Shown: positions 56,997 to 64,000 of the stretch, one piece after another
Position numbering within the stretch: position 1 is the stretch's first letter
How the letters are laid out: the number at the start of each line of letters is the position of its first letter
Source of the DNA: Myxococcales bacterium
GTDB lineage: Bacteria; Myxococcota_A; Polyangia; Fen-1088
DNA: 64,000 bases
Assembly: GCA_022184915.1 (NCBI GenBank)
Contig: JAGTJU010000004.1
Location: 604,057-668,056 of the forward strand
Direction of reading: 5' to 3'
Program-made: the position numbers and the translations under genes
The notes under the pieces: generated by a model
The model's database searches: none
Told to the model about the DNA's origin: nothing
Seen by the model: the letters and a program-made list of their open reading frames with translations, nothing else

Positions 56997-57179
56997 CTAG
57001 AGGGCAGCGCCCAGTCCCGAAGAGGCGGAGAAGGTGCGTGCAAGCTCGGACACCATCGAGAGCAGGCCAGCGAGGCTTGCAGCGATGAGCCCCGAGCGGC
57101 GTCGCCGTCGGCGGCGGGCGGCCCCTCCGGTGAGCGAGGCAGATACGGTCAAAAGACCTGAGGCAGTTTGGGGCTTCAT
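56997..57179 (-). CDS. Possible 60-residue Arg-rich membrane protein
   Basis: This open frame starts at ATG 57179 with no clear Shine-Dalgarno. It encodes a run of seven Arg residues (about 22-28) followed by a hydrophobic stretch G-L-I-A-A-S-L-A-G-L-L. It could be a small membrane peptide or chance in GC-rich DNA. It is the only candidate gene in the 358 bases between the terminator and the AT-hook gene. Confidence 0.25.
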   Translation of the reverse strand: MKPQTASGLLTVSASLTGGAARRRRRRRSGLIAASLAGLLSMVSELARTFSASSGLGAAL

Positions 57180-57265
57180 GGGCGCGTACTATGCGACTAC
57201 ATGACCCACATGGCAACCGCCAAATGAGGGCGTCGAAGATGTCACGCTCCCGCAGCGCGAGGCGT

Positions 57266-57688
57266 TCAGCTCTTGCGCGGACGGCCCCGGGGGCGGTTCG
57301 GCTTGAGAGCACCCTCGATGATCGCCTGGATCTGCTCGAGGGCCTGGCGGTGAAGCTCCGCCTGCTGCACGAGCTCCATCAGGCGACCGATGTCCCCCTC
57401 GCCAGGGGAAGTCGCCCCGCTTTTGGGAGGCCTGCCCCTGCGGGCGCGCCCGGGAGATGCACTCCCCTGGGGGCGCAACGCAACGCGACCTGGGGCCACG
57501 CGCCGACCGGGTTTTCCCCCCCGCCGCTGCAGCCCAAGGGCTTTCTTGGCACGCCCGTACACGATGGGCAACACGCTCAAACCCCGCTTCTCAGCCATGG
57601 CCTTCAGGTCCCCGAAGGCCATGCGCGGGTTCTTCTCGAGCTGGGCCACGGCAAAAGCCATGCTAGGACTGGACGCCTTTTTTGCCAT
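57266..57688 (-). CDS. AT-hook small DNA-binding protein (unknown function)
   Basis: This 140-residue basic protein has two AT-hook-like motifs, R-R-G-R-P-P-K near residue 85 and R-G-R-P-R-K-S at the very C-terminus. Its N-terminal half has M-A-F-A-V-A-Q-L-E-K-N-P and F-G-D-L-K-A-M-A-E-K-R-G-L-S, which look like a small helical DNA- or protein-binding domain. The middle is Gly/Arg/Pro-rich and disordered, then a helix with L-V-Q-Q-A-E-L-H-R-Q. ATG at 57688 has GGGAGG upstream. I do not recognise a characterised family; a nucleoid or regulatory role is inferred. Confidence 0.6.
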   Translation of the reverse strand: MAKKASSPSMAFAVAQLEKNPRMAFGDLKAMAEKRGLSVLPIVYGRAKKALGLQRRGGKPGRRVAPGRVALRPQGSASPGRARRGRPPKSGATSPGEGDIGRLMELVQQAELHRQALEQIQAIIEGALKPNRPRGRPRKS

Positions 57689-57740
57689 CAGGCGGACCTC
57701 CCGGCCCAAAAGGGGGGAAACGAGGTGAGGAACGTAGAAA

Positions 57741-57974
57741 CTAGAGCCTACCGTCTGCGCGCATCTCGGCGATCACAGGCTCGATGCCGCGCTTGGTGAT
57801 CTCACGGATGGCCGTGGTGCTGACACGCAGGCGCACCCAACGGTTTTCGCTGGGAACCCAGAAACGCTTCCACTGCAGGTTGGGAAGCCAACGCCGGCGG
57901 GACTTCCGGTTGGAGTGAGAGACTTTGTTGCCGGTGGCCGGCTTCTTTCCCGTAACTTGGCAAACGCGAGACAT
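57741..57974 (-). CDS. rpmB: Ribosomal protein L28, Cys-poor form
   Basis: The 77-residue protein starts [12 protein letters not shown] and has [15 protein letters not shown], typical of L28. Only one Cys is present, so this is the zinc-free type. It lies 125 bp from the oligoribonuclease gene on the same strand. L33 (rpmG), the usual neighbour, is not adjacent. Confidence 0.93.
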   Translation of the reverse strand: MSRVCQVTGKKPATGNKVSHSNRKSRRRWLPNLQWKRFWVPSENRWVRLRVSTTAIREITKRGIEPVIAEMRADGRL

Positions 57975-58099
57975 CGTAAATTCCTGTGTGCGAAAAGGAG
58001 CCGAGAGACTAAGGCCTGCTGCGCGTGGGCGCAAGCCCCAAAAACCTCGGAAATTGCGTAAGTTTGGGTCTTTTCTGGTAAAAAAGGGTGCTTGTCCCT

Positions 58100-58678
58100 T
58101 CAGGACTTGGGCTGAAGGGGACCTGGCAGATGGTCCAGATCGACGCGGAAGGCCGAGTGGCAGTAGTGTCGCATCTCTTGTATGCCTGCCTTCACGTCTT
58201 CCATGGCTCGGTGGGTCTGCTGAGGGTGCGGGTACCGGGCATTGGGGTACCATGCGTCCACGAGCACGCTGAAGGTGGAAACGTCCACGCGCAAGAAGTG
58301 AAGGTGCTGCTCGATGCGTTGCATGTACTTCACCAGGAACTTCCAGTCGTTGTGGATGGAGCGCCCGCAGAGCAATCCCTGTCCGGGGCCGCAGTGCTGC
58401 GCGATCTCGCGGAGCACATCACGTTCCACCACCCTGAGGTCCAGTCCCTTCGTGCGGACGTCGTCGACCAAGCCGTTGTGGGTGTGAATCTCGCGGACCT
58501 TCGCGCTCATGCGCGCCAGGACGTCGTCAGGTTGAAACACCACTCGCTCGATCGAGGCCAGCGGCTTGAGGTCAGGGCCGGTCACCACCACGGCGATCTC
58601 CAGGATCGCGTCGTAGTCGGGATTGAGCCCCGTCATCTCCATGTCGAGCCACACGAAACGTGGTTCGCCAGACATCAT
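58100..58678 (-). CDS. orn: Oligoribonuclease
   Basis: Orn degrades 2-5-nt RNAs and pGpG, the linear product of c-di-GMP. The 192-residue enzyme has DEDDh residues D12 and E14 (W-L-D-M-E-M-T-G), a third Asp near 110 in I-H-N-D-W-K-F-L, and H and D in H-R-A-M-E-D-V near 158-162. Length is as in E. coli (about 181). The start could also be the ATG at 58675. pGpG turnover may connect it to the GGDEF protein of this window, but they are not linked genetically. Confidence 0.95.
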   Translation of the reverse strand: MMSGEPRFVWLDMEMTGLNPDYDAILEIAVVVTGPDLKPLASIERVVFQPDDVLARMSAKVREIHTHNGLVDDVRTKGLDLRVVERDVLREIAQHCGPGQGLLCGRSIHNDWKFLVKYMQRIEQHLHFLRVDVSTFSVLVDAWYPNARYPHPQQTHRAMEDVKAGIQEMRHYCHSAFRVDLDHLPGPLQPKS

Positions 58679-58735
58679 GAGGCTCTCGCTCCCGAGGGGA
58701 AGCCTGTGGTATGCCCAGGGCCCACAAAAGCATTG

Positions 58736-58758
58736 GGGCGGCAGAGCTTCTGCCGCCC
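58736..58758 (-). terminator. Hairpin between rpsN and orn
   Basis: GGGCGGCAGA and TCTGCCGCCC form a perfect 10-bp stem with a 3-nt loop. In the minus direction it is followed by CAATGCTTTTG, a short T run. It is likely the terminator of rpsN, just downstream of its stop at 58842. Confidence 0.6.
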
Positions 58759-58841
58759 ACCCGAGATTCGACCGTGCTGGAAATGCCCCATGGCCAATCG
58801 ATCAAGGCGCGACAGCGTGAACCGTCAGCGCCTTGCCGGGA

Positions 58842-59147
58842 CTACCAGCTGCTCTTGATGACGCCGGGGATGTCGCCGCGCAGACCGAAGTCGCGCAGGG
58901 CGATACGAGACATGCGGAACTTGCGGAGAAAGCCGCGCGGACGGCCCGTGACCTCGCAGCGGTTGCGGAAACGCACCTTGGTGCTGTTTCGCGGCAGGCT
59001 CTGCAGCTTGCGGTTGGCCTTGTCCTTGTCCTCGGCCGAGGCCGTGGGGGAGGCAATGATCTCTTTGAGTTTTTGCCGCGTGGGCGCGTATTTCGTCGCA
59101 AGCTTCTTGCGCTTACCGTTCGTGATCAATTTCGCGAGAGTCGCCAT
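58842..59147 (-). CDS. rpsN: Ribosomal protein S14, long Cys-free-zinc form
   Basis: The 101-residue protein carries [20 protein letters not shown], with a single Cys and so no zinc ribbon; this is the long S14 (not the 61-residue CXXC form). The C-terminal [11 protein letters not shown] is characteristic. It is outside a ribosomal operon. Together with rpmB, also Cys-poor, it resembles the zinc-independent paralogue pairs controlled by Zur in other bacteria, but a Zur box was not identified. Confidence 0.94.
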   Translation of the reverse strand: MATLAKLITNGKRKKLATKYAPTRQKLKEIIASPTASAEDKDKANRKLQSLPRNSTKVRFRNRCEVTGRPRGFLRKFRMSRIALRDFGLRGDIPGVIKSSW

Positions 59148-59360
59148 TCAATTCTCCGGGGTTGCGATCACTACCACTTGTGCATCCGTTACGCAACCAC
59201 TGATAAACACTCGAGACCAGCGCGAAGCCAGACCAGTGCCCGCAATCGCAGCAGCCCGCCAGGCACGGTGCGGACGTATCCGGCCGGGGCCGCCCTTTTG
59301 CGTGCGCGGGCGCACGGCGGCAAGGCGGCAAGAGCCCAAGGCACGTGATATTAGAGACTT

Positions 59361-59873
59361 ATGCCTTGGCCCGCCTCTGGTCTCTACCGTACGACGACGG
59401 CGCTTCCTGGTCACGAGGTGGCCGTCCCGGCCGAGGTCTTGGTGTACGTGGGGCGCCGCCAGGGGCAGCGTTTCGTGGTGCGTCCGCACGACAATCGGAA
59501 CAACCGCTGGTTCTGGCACGATCCTGTCGTTCCTCTCACGAACGAAGCGTGGGCCCGGTCTCTCATCGAGCTGCCGCTCGAAGGGTTTTACACCCTTCCC
59601 GAGGAGATCTCGTTTTCAGGGGGCGGCCGCTGGCTCGAAAACGCCATTGTCCAGCTTGGCTACAACGACCAGGGGCGTCCCATCATCTTCGTCGCGGAGC
59701 TTCACGAAGGCAGTCCGCAAAACGCTCTGCACTTTAGTGACCGCGGCATGCTGATCGACGACGCTTTGATGCGGCGGCTGGTCTGGGCTCCCATTTTGCC
59801 AATGGGACCGAACGGTGAGGAACTCGACGACGAGGGCGAAGACGCCGACGCGACCTCGGGGCTCGTGAACTGA
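59361..59873 (+). CDS. Hypothetical protein, 170 residues
   Basis: This soluble protein has no recognised domain. Its N-terminal half (residues 25-95) is beta-rich with V-P-A-E-V-L-V-Y-V-G-R-R-Q-G-Q-R-F-V-V-R and a W-F-W motif; the C-terminus is acidic (E-E-L-D-D-E-G-E-D-A-D). A TATTAG hexamer ends six bases before the ATG and no Shine-Dalgarno is visible, so a leaderless mRNA is likely. It converges on the radical SAM gene with a 3-bp gap. Confidence 0.75.
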   Translation: MPWPASGLYRTTTALPGHEVAVPAEVLVYVGRRQGQRFVVRPHDNRNNRWFWHDPVVPLTNEAWARSLIELPLEGFYTLPEEISFSGGGRWLENAIVQLGYNDQGRPIIFVAELHEGSPQNALHFSDRGMLIDDALMRRLVWAPILPMGPNGEELDDEGEDADATSGLVN

Positions 59874-59876
59874 CGG

Positions 59877-61475
59877 TCAGTCAGGGACGAGCGTGGAGGA
59901 GCGCCCTTCGCCCGGCGCCAGAGACGCAGGCAGGACCCTCAGCGAAGGCAGAGGCTCGGGCCGCAGGGCTTCGGGCTCCGGAACGTGGGCGAGTGCGCGC
60001 TTCCAATGGCCGAAGCTGCCTCCGCCCCGGGCCGCCTCCATCGCCGCGTGCCCGGCCGCGAATCCGCCCTGAGCGAGGCGGTACTCGACCCAGGCCCACC
60101 GCACCGACGTCGAGCGAATGTCCACCTGACCTTTGACGCCGGCCCTGAGGCGGGCGAGTTTGGCCTCGATGCTGGCCATGTCCTCGAAAGGGTGACGGTC
60201 GAGGGGCGTGTTGCGCTTGGCCACGAAAGGCGCAATTCCGAAGGCCACCTTCGGCGCCTCGCGGGCCAGCTCCTTGGCGAAACCCACCAGTTCGTCGACG
60301 TCGTCCATCGTTTCCCCCGGCAACCCCAGCATCATGTAGAGCTTGAGCAGGCGAAGCCCGTGTTTGCGCGTGAGGGCGGCCGCACGCAGCAGGTGCCGTG
60401 CGTGCGTCTTGCGAGCAATGGCGTCGCGCATGCGCTCCGAAGCTCCGTCCGAAGCCGTGGTCAACGTGCGATAGCCACCCGCCTTGAGTAAGCCCACGAT
60501 CTCGTCGGTCAGGCGATCGGCACGCAGACTCGAGATGCCCACGCCCCGGCCCTGGGCAACCAGCGCAGAGAGGATTTTGGGCAAGCCGGGATGGTCTGTG
60601 ACGGCCGCCCCCACAAGGCCCACCCGCTTGGCGTCTTCAGGGATCAGCGACAGGACTTTTTCGGGAGTCACGAGGCGCATCCCCCCATTCGTGCTCCGTC
60701 GCATGACGCAGTAGGTGCAGCCCCGGTGACAGCCTCGCTCGGGTTCGATGAGAAACATGTCGGCCAGCTCGGTGTGCGGGGTACGAATCTGCGAATGAGC
60801 GGGCAGACGCTCGTCGGGTACTTTGGCCACGGGAGGTGGCAGTTCCCCGTGAACGGACGGCACATAGAAGCCCGGAACCTTCGCCAAGGTCTGCAAGAGC
60901 GCGCCACGGTCGGAGGTGTCGAGCACCGTTTGCATGAGCACGCCCACCAAGTCCTCGGCCTCTCCCATGATCATCAGGTCGGCAAAGGGCCCGGCGGGAA
61001 CGGGGTTCGAGAACGTCAGGGGCCCCCCCACCACGACGAGGGGGTGCCTGTGAGGGTCGTCGGCACGGTCGCGTGCCAGGGGAGGGATGCCGGCCAGGTC
61101 GAGGCAGTCCACGAGGCCCGCCAATTCCAGCTCGTACGCCAGTGAGAACGCCACCACCGGGAAATCGCCCACGGGCCTCGCTGATTCGTACGTGCACAGA
61201 GGCTCGCGGGCCTGCTTCGCCGCGGGAACGTCCTCGGGGAGAAACGCGCGTTCGGCGCTGATCTCGGGCAGGGCATTCAGCTCTCGGTAGATCGTCTGGA
61301 ATCCCAAGGACGACATACCGACGTGGTAGGGGCTCGGGTAAACGAGGGCCACGGGCAGGGAGGCCTGCTTCGTGATCGTGCCGATCTCGTCGGCCAGTCG
61401 CTGGGCGCGGATGTCTCGAAAAGAGGTCAAGGGTGCGGCAAGTGTACGGGCCTCGAAGGCCCTCTGCACCTGCAT
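59877..61475 (-). CDS. Radical SAM protein of unknown function (B12-like N-terminus)
   Basis: This 532-residue enzyme has radical SAM motif E-R-G-C-H-R-G-C-T-Y-C (CxxxCxxC) near residue 248. The N-terminal domain (about 20-180) resembles the Rossmann-like B12-binding region of related proteins, with V-A-L-V-Y-P-S-P-Y-H-V-G-M-S-S-L and G-G-P-L-T-F-S-N-P, but lacks the D-x-H-x-x-G cobalamin motif. The C-terminus is Gly/Pro-rich. Its substrate is unknown. ATG at 61475 was chosen; a TTG at 61493 is an alternative. Confidence 0.85.
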   Translation of the reverse strand: MQVQRAFEARTLAAPLTSFRDIRAQRLADEIGTITKQASLPVALVYPSPYHVGMSSLGFQTIYRELNALPEISAERAFLPEDVPAAKQAREPLCTYESARPVGDFPVVAFSLAYELELAGLVDCLDLAGIPPLARDRADDPHRHPLVVVGGPLTFSNPVPAGPFADLMIMGEAEDLVGVLMQTVLDTSDRGALLQTLAKVPGFYVPSVHGELPPPVAKVPDERLPAHSQIRTPHTELADMFLIEPERGCHRGCTYCVMRRSTNGGMRLVTPEKVLSLIPEDAKRVGLVGAAVTDHPGLPKILSALVAQGRGVGISSLRADRLTDEIVGLLKAGGYRTLTTASDGASERMRDAIARKTHARHLLRAAALTRKHGLRLLKLYMMLGLPGETMDDVDELVGFAKELAREAPKVAFGIAPFVAKRNTPLDRHPFEDMASIEAKLARLRAGVKGQVDIRSTSVRWAWVEYRLAQGGFAAGHAAMEAARGGGSFGHWKRALAHVPEPEALRPEPLPSLRVLPASLAPGEGRSSTLVPD

Positions 61476-61547
61476 CCGCTCGGCGGCCCGCAAGGATCCC
61501 CGGGCGGCGCGGTGCAGCCGACCGCCCGGGGGCCTTGAGGCAAGAGG

Positions 61548-63167
61548 TTACTCGGGCGCCTTTGGACCCTCGTCCACGCGGTTTCCGTCCGCATCCCGGA
61601 GCTCGACGGGGGCAATCTTGCCCAGGGATTCGGCGTTCGACGCGCGGTCACCCACGACCACGATGGCCAGGTGCTCTGGCAGAAGGTACTTGCGAGCCAT
61701 GTCACGCACGTCCTTGACCGAGACCGCCGCGACCTTCTTTTGGTAGCTCTCGAACTCGTCGCGCGGCAAGTCGTAGACATAAAGGCCCGCCATCTGGCTT
61801 GCCAGCTGCTTCATGGTCGCGAAGGAGGCCGGGAATGCCTTGACCAGCGCGTCCTTGGCTTCCTGAAGCTCGGGCGCCGGGACGTCTTCGCTTCGGATGC
61901 GTGTGATCTCGCTCAGGATCTCTTGAACGGCGGGCGCTGTCTTGTCGGCGACGAACTCCCCAGAAACCACCCAGGGGCCTGGCACCTTGTGCGTGGCGAA
62001 GCGAGAATAAACGCCATACGTCCAGCCCTTTTGCTCGCGCAGGTTCAGTGACAGCCGGCGAAAACTGCCGCCAAGAATTTCGTTCATGACCCGCGCCTTG
62101 TAGTAGTCGGGATGCTTGCGCGGCAGGGCGGGCAGCCCTACGCGCAACGAAGACTGCGGCGCCGACGCTTTATCGACCAGGAACACCTTCGTCTTTTCCG
62201 GCTCTTTCACCGCAGGCACGGGACGGGGCTTTTTCGCCCCGCCTTTCCAGGTCCCGAGCAGCGGCCCGATCACGGCCTTGACCTGCGCCTCGGTCATGTT
62301 GCCCGCCACCACCAGCGTTGCGTTCTCGGGCTTGAACTGAGCTTCGTGGAAGGCCCGGAGCTCGGCGGCCGAGAGCTTCGGCAAAGTCGCCTCGGTGCCG
62401 TCCTGCGGCCAGCCCAGGGGGTGTTGGTCACCGTACACGGCTTGCCCGAAGGCCACGGCTGCCAGGGCAGTAGGGGAGTCCTTCCGGCGCTTGAGCGCAG
62501 CCATGCGGTTCTCGCGCACGCGCTCCAATTCACCTTCCGAAAAGGCGGGATTGAGCAGCACGTCCGCCCAGACCGGCAAGGCGCGGTCCATGACCTCGGT
62601 GAGGCCCGACACCGAAACGGCGCTGTAATCCCAGTCTGCCCCGGTCGACAGCGAAGCGCCGAGTTGCTCGATTGCCCCCGAGATCTCCAGAGCGCTCCGG
62701 GTTTTGGTGCCTTCGTCGAGCATGTCCGCCGCAAGGTCGGCAAGCCCCGCCTTGCCCACGGGATCGGCCAGGCTTCCGGTGCGGACCACCAACTGCACGA
62801 ACACCAGCGGCAGCTTGTCGTCGCTGGCCAGGATGACGGGCAGCCCGTTGGCCAATTTGAAGCGCTGGACTTTCGGGACCTCGAACTTGGGATCAGGCTC
62901 GGGGGTGGGGCGTTCCGCGCGGAACTCCGCATCGGGGGTGATGCGCTCGGGGAGGGTCGGCACGACCGTGGGCTGGGGCGTCCGGGTCGGGGTGGGCGAC
63001 TCTGTCGTGGGTGGCAAGGCCGCCACGGAGGCTTCGGCGCTCGCTGAGGGCGAGTTCGCCGTCCCGCTGCTGGCGCAGCCGCCCAGGAGCAGCGTGAGCG
63101 GCATGCCCGCGAGGAACAGCCGGAAGACGCCGTTCGGCATGATGCGATCGAATTCTGAGTTGCGCAT
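61548..63167 (-). CDS. M16-family lipoprotein, probably non-catalytic subunit
   Basis: This 539-residue protein starts with a lipobox region L-L-G-G-C-A-S, then a Ser/Pro/Thr-rich linker, and two M16 domains. In the first domain, where an active peptidase has HxxEH, the sequence is L-A-D-L-A-A-D-M-L-D-E, so zinc residues are missing. The second domain keeps G-W-T-Y-G-V-Y-S and the substrate-binding R/Y pair. This is the pattern of the inactive partner in M16B heterodimers. It lies 12 bp after its likely catalytic partner. Confidence 0.85.
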   Translation of the reverse strand: MRNSEFDRIMPNGVFRLFLAGMPLTLLLGGCASSGTANSPSASAEASVAALPPTTESPTPTRTPQPTVVPTLPERITPDAEFRAERPTPEPDPKFEVPKVQRFKLANGLPVILASDDKLPLVFVQLVVRTGSLADPVGKAGLADLAADMLDEGTKTRSALEISGAIEQLGASLSTGADWDYSAVSVSGLTEVMDRALPVWADVLLNPAFSEGELERVRENRMAALKRRKDSPTALAAVAFGQAVYGDQHPLGWPQDGTEATLPKLSAAELRAFHEAQFKPENATLVVAGNMTEAQVKAVIGPLLGTWKGGAKKPRPVPAVKEPEKTKVFLVDKASAPQSSLRVGLPALPRKHPDYYKARVMNEILGGSFRRLSLNLREQKGWTYGVYSRFATHKVPGPWVVSGEFVADKTAPAVQEILSEITRIRSEDVPAPELQEAKDALVKAFPASFATMKQLASQMAGLYVYDLPRDEFESYQKKVAAVSVKDVRDMARKYLLPEHLAIVVVGDRASNAESLGKIAPVELRDADGNRVDEGPKAPE

Positions 63168-63179
63168 GGTTCGAGTTCC

Positions 63180-64000
63180 TTACTTCTTCACGCGCCCCAT
63201 GATCGGGGCCTGCTCGTTGGGCGTCACGGTGACGGTGAGGCGGCGGTCTTTACGCAACATGCTGCGCGCGAAGGCCTGAACCGACGCCGGGGTGACAGCC
63301 TCGTAGCGGGCGAGGTCACGGGCGATGAACCCAGGATCACCCGTGAAATATTTGTACTGTGCCAGCAAGGCGGCGCGGCCTGCCACCTGTTCCAGGCCCT
63401 GAAAGAAGTTGGTCTTGATCTTGTTCTTGACCCGCTCGAGTTCCTGGCCCGTGATTGGTTCGGACGCCAGCTTCGCAAGCTCTTCGTCGATGACGGGCAC
63501 GAGCTGCTCGATGGTCTTGCCGGGTAGCGGCGTCGCCGTGATCTCGAACAGCCCTGCGTTCATCAAGGACCACTGGTACGCATCCACGCGCTGAGCCAGC
63601 TTGAGATCGTAAACGAGTCGCTTGTAAAGCCGCGACGTCTTGCCGTCGGAGAGCAAGGCGGCAATCACGTCCATCTCCGCATCTCCGGGTTGGTACATCG
63701 CGGGCGAATGCCAGGCGAGGAACACGGCGGGAAGGTTCACCTTCGCCTCCATTTCCACTTTGCGAGGACCCTCCAGCGCCACCGGTGCCGGCTTGGAACG
63801 TACGATGGGCGGGCCTGCGGGGATGGGCCCGAAGTACTTTTCCACGAGCGCCTTGGCCTCGCCTGCATCGAACGCCCCTGCGACCACCAGGATCGCGTTG
63901 TTCGGCGCGTAGTAGCGATTGAAGAAGGCTTTGATATCCGACACGGAGGCCCGGCCGAGGTCCTCCATGCTACCGATCACTTCATGGAGATAGGGGTGCG
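63180..64000 (-). CDS. M16-family zinc peptidase, C-terminal part (5' end outside window)
   Basis: The frame is open to the window edge and starts with H-P-Y-L-H-E-V-I-G-S-M-E-D-L, the segment that normally follows the HxxEH zinc motif in M16B peptidases. The visible 273 residues include the inter-domain region and second domain, with V-V-A-G-A-F-D and R-L-Y-K-R-L-V-Y-D. The active-site half is off the end, so catalysis cannot be checked. Product pairs with the non-catalytic lipoprotein downstream. Confidence 0.85.
   Translation of the reverse strand, partial: HPYLHEVIGSMEDLGRASVSDIKAFFNRYYAPNNAILVVAGAFDAGEAKALVEKYFGPIPAGPPIVRSKPAPVALEGPRKVEMEAKVNLPAVFLAWHSPAMYQPGDAEMDVIAALLSDGKTSRLYKRLVYDLKLAQRVDAYQWSLMNAGLFEITATPLPGKTIEQLVPVIDEELAKLASEPITGQELERVKNKIKTNFFQGLEQVAGRAALLAQYKYFTGDPGFIARDLARYEAVTPASVQAFARSMLRKDRRLTVTVTPNEQAPIMGRVKK

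Overview
The window is GC-rich, densely packed bacterial chromosome, and its content points to a myxobacterium-like member of the Myxococcota (former Deltaproteobacteria). The evidence is a MYXO-CTERM-type C-terminus (Cys motif, membrane segment, Arg cluster), giant Cys-rich surface proteins with MopE-type D-N-D-C-D-G repeats, two sigma-54 activators, many lipoproteins with DxDxDG repeats, and a candidate SOS box resembling the Myxococcus LexA site. I saw no rRNA, tRNA, CRISPR array, insertion sequence or prophage gene.

Layout. 1-9.6 kb: housekeeping and metabolism (end of cysE, lipA, a GH2 beta-mannosidase-like enzyme, prfC, a LarA-type nickel racemase homologue, lexA, a glycosyltransferase-TPR protein). 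9.7-25.6 kb: an NtrC-type response regulator followed by an uninterrupted type II secretion operon in the order gspC-D-E-F-G-H-I-J-K-L-M-N; the prepilin peptidase is not here. 25.6-34.3 kb, minus strand: a second sigma-54 activator, then two translationally coupled giant surface proteins carrying 11 and 12 metal-binding repeats. 34.6-43.1 kb: a GGDEF protein, a SlyD-like isomerase, a CgeB-type glycosyltransferase, a HAD phosphatase, three genes of leucine/acyl-CoA catabolism (HMG-CoA lyase, enoyl-CoA hydratase, acyl-CoA carboxylase beta subunit) and moeA. 43.1-51.1 kb, minus strand: three envelope proteins (PEGA repeats plus barrel, OmpA plus calcium-type repeats, and a MYXO-CTERM protein with a roughly 400-bp tandem repeat). 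51.2-54.4 kb: divergent aroC and speA. 54.6-56.9 kb: a compact operon of two cytochrome-like lipoproteins flanking an outer-membrane barrel with a haem motif, closed by a strong terminator. 57-64 kb: an AT-hook protein, rpmB, orn, rpsN, a small hypothetical protein, a radical SAM enzyme and two M16 peptidase-like proteins, the last running off the window.

How the parts may work together. The best regulatory signal is around the secretion operon. A 13-bp dyad (TGCC-N5-GNCA type) lies exactly 76 bp upstream of a sigma-54-like -24/-12 element both before the response-regulator gene and before gspC. This suggests that the regulator activates itself and the whole secretion operon with sigma-54. 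The repeat-rich surface proteins next door are plausible secretion clients, though nothing in the sequence proves it. The cytochrome-barrel-cytochrome operon is the most system-like unexplained unit and could be an outer-membrane electron conduit. Several solitary genes have a -10-like hexamer 6-8 nt before the start codon and no Shine-Dalgarno sequence, which suggests leaderless transcripts.
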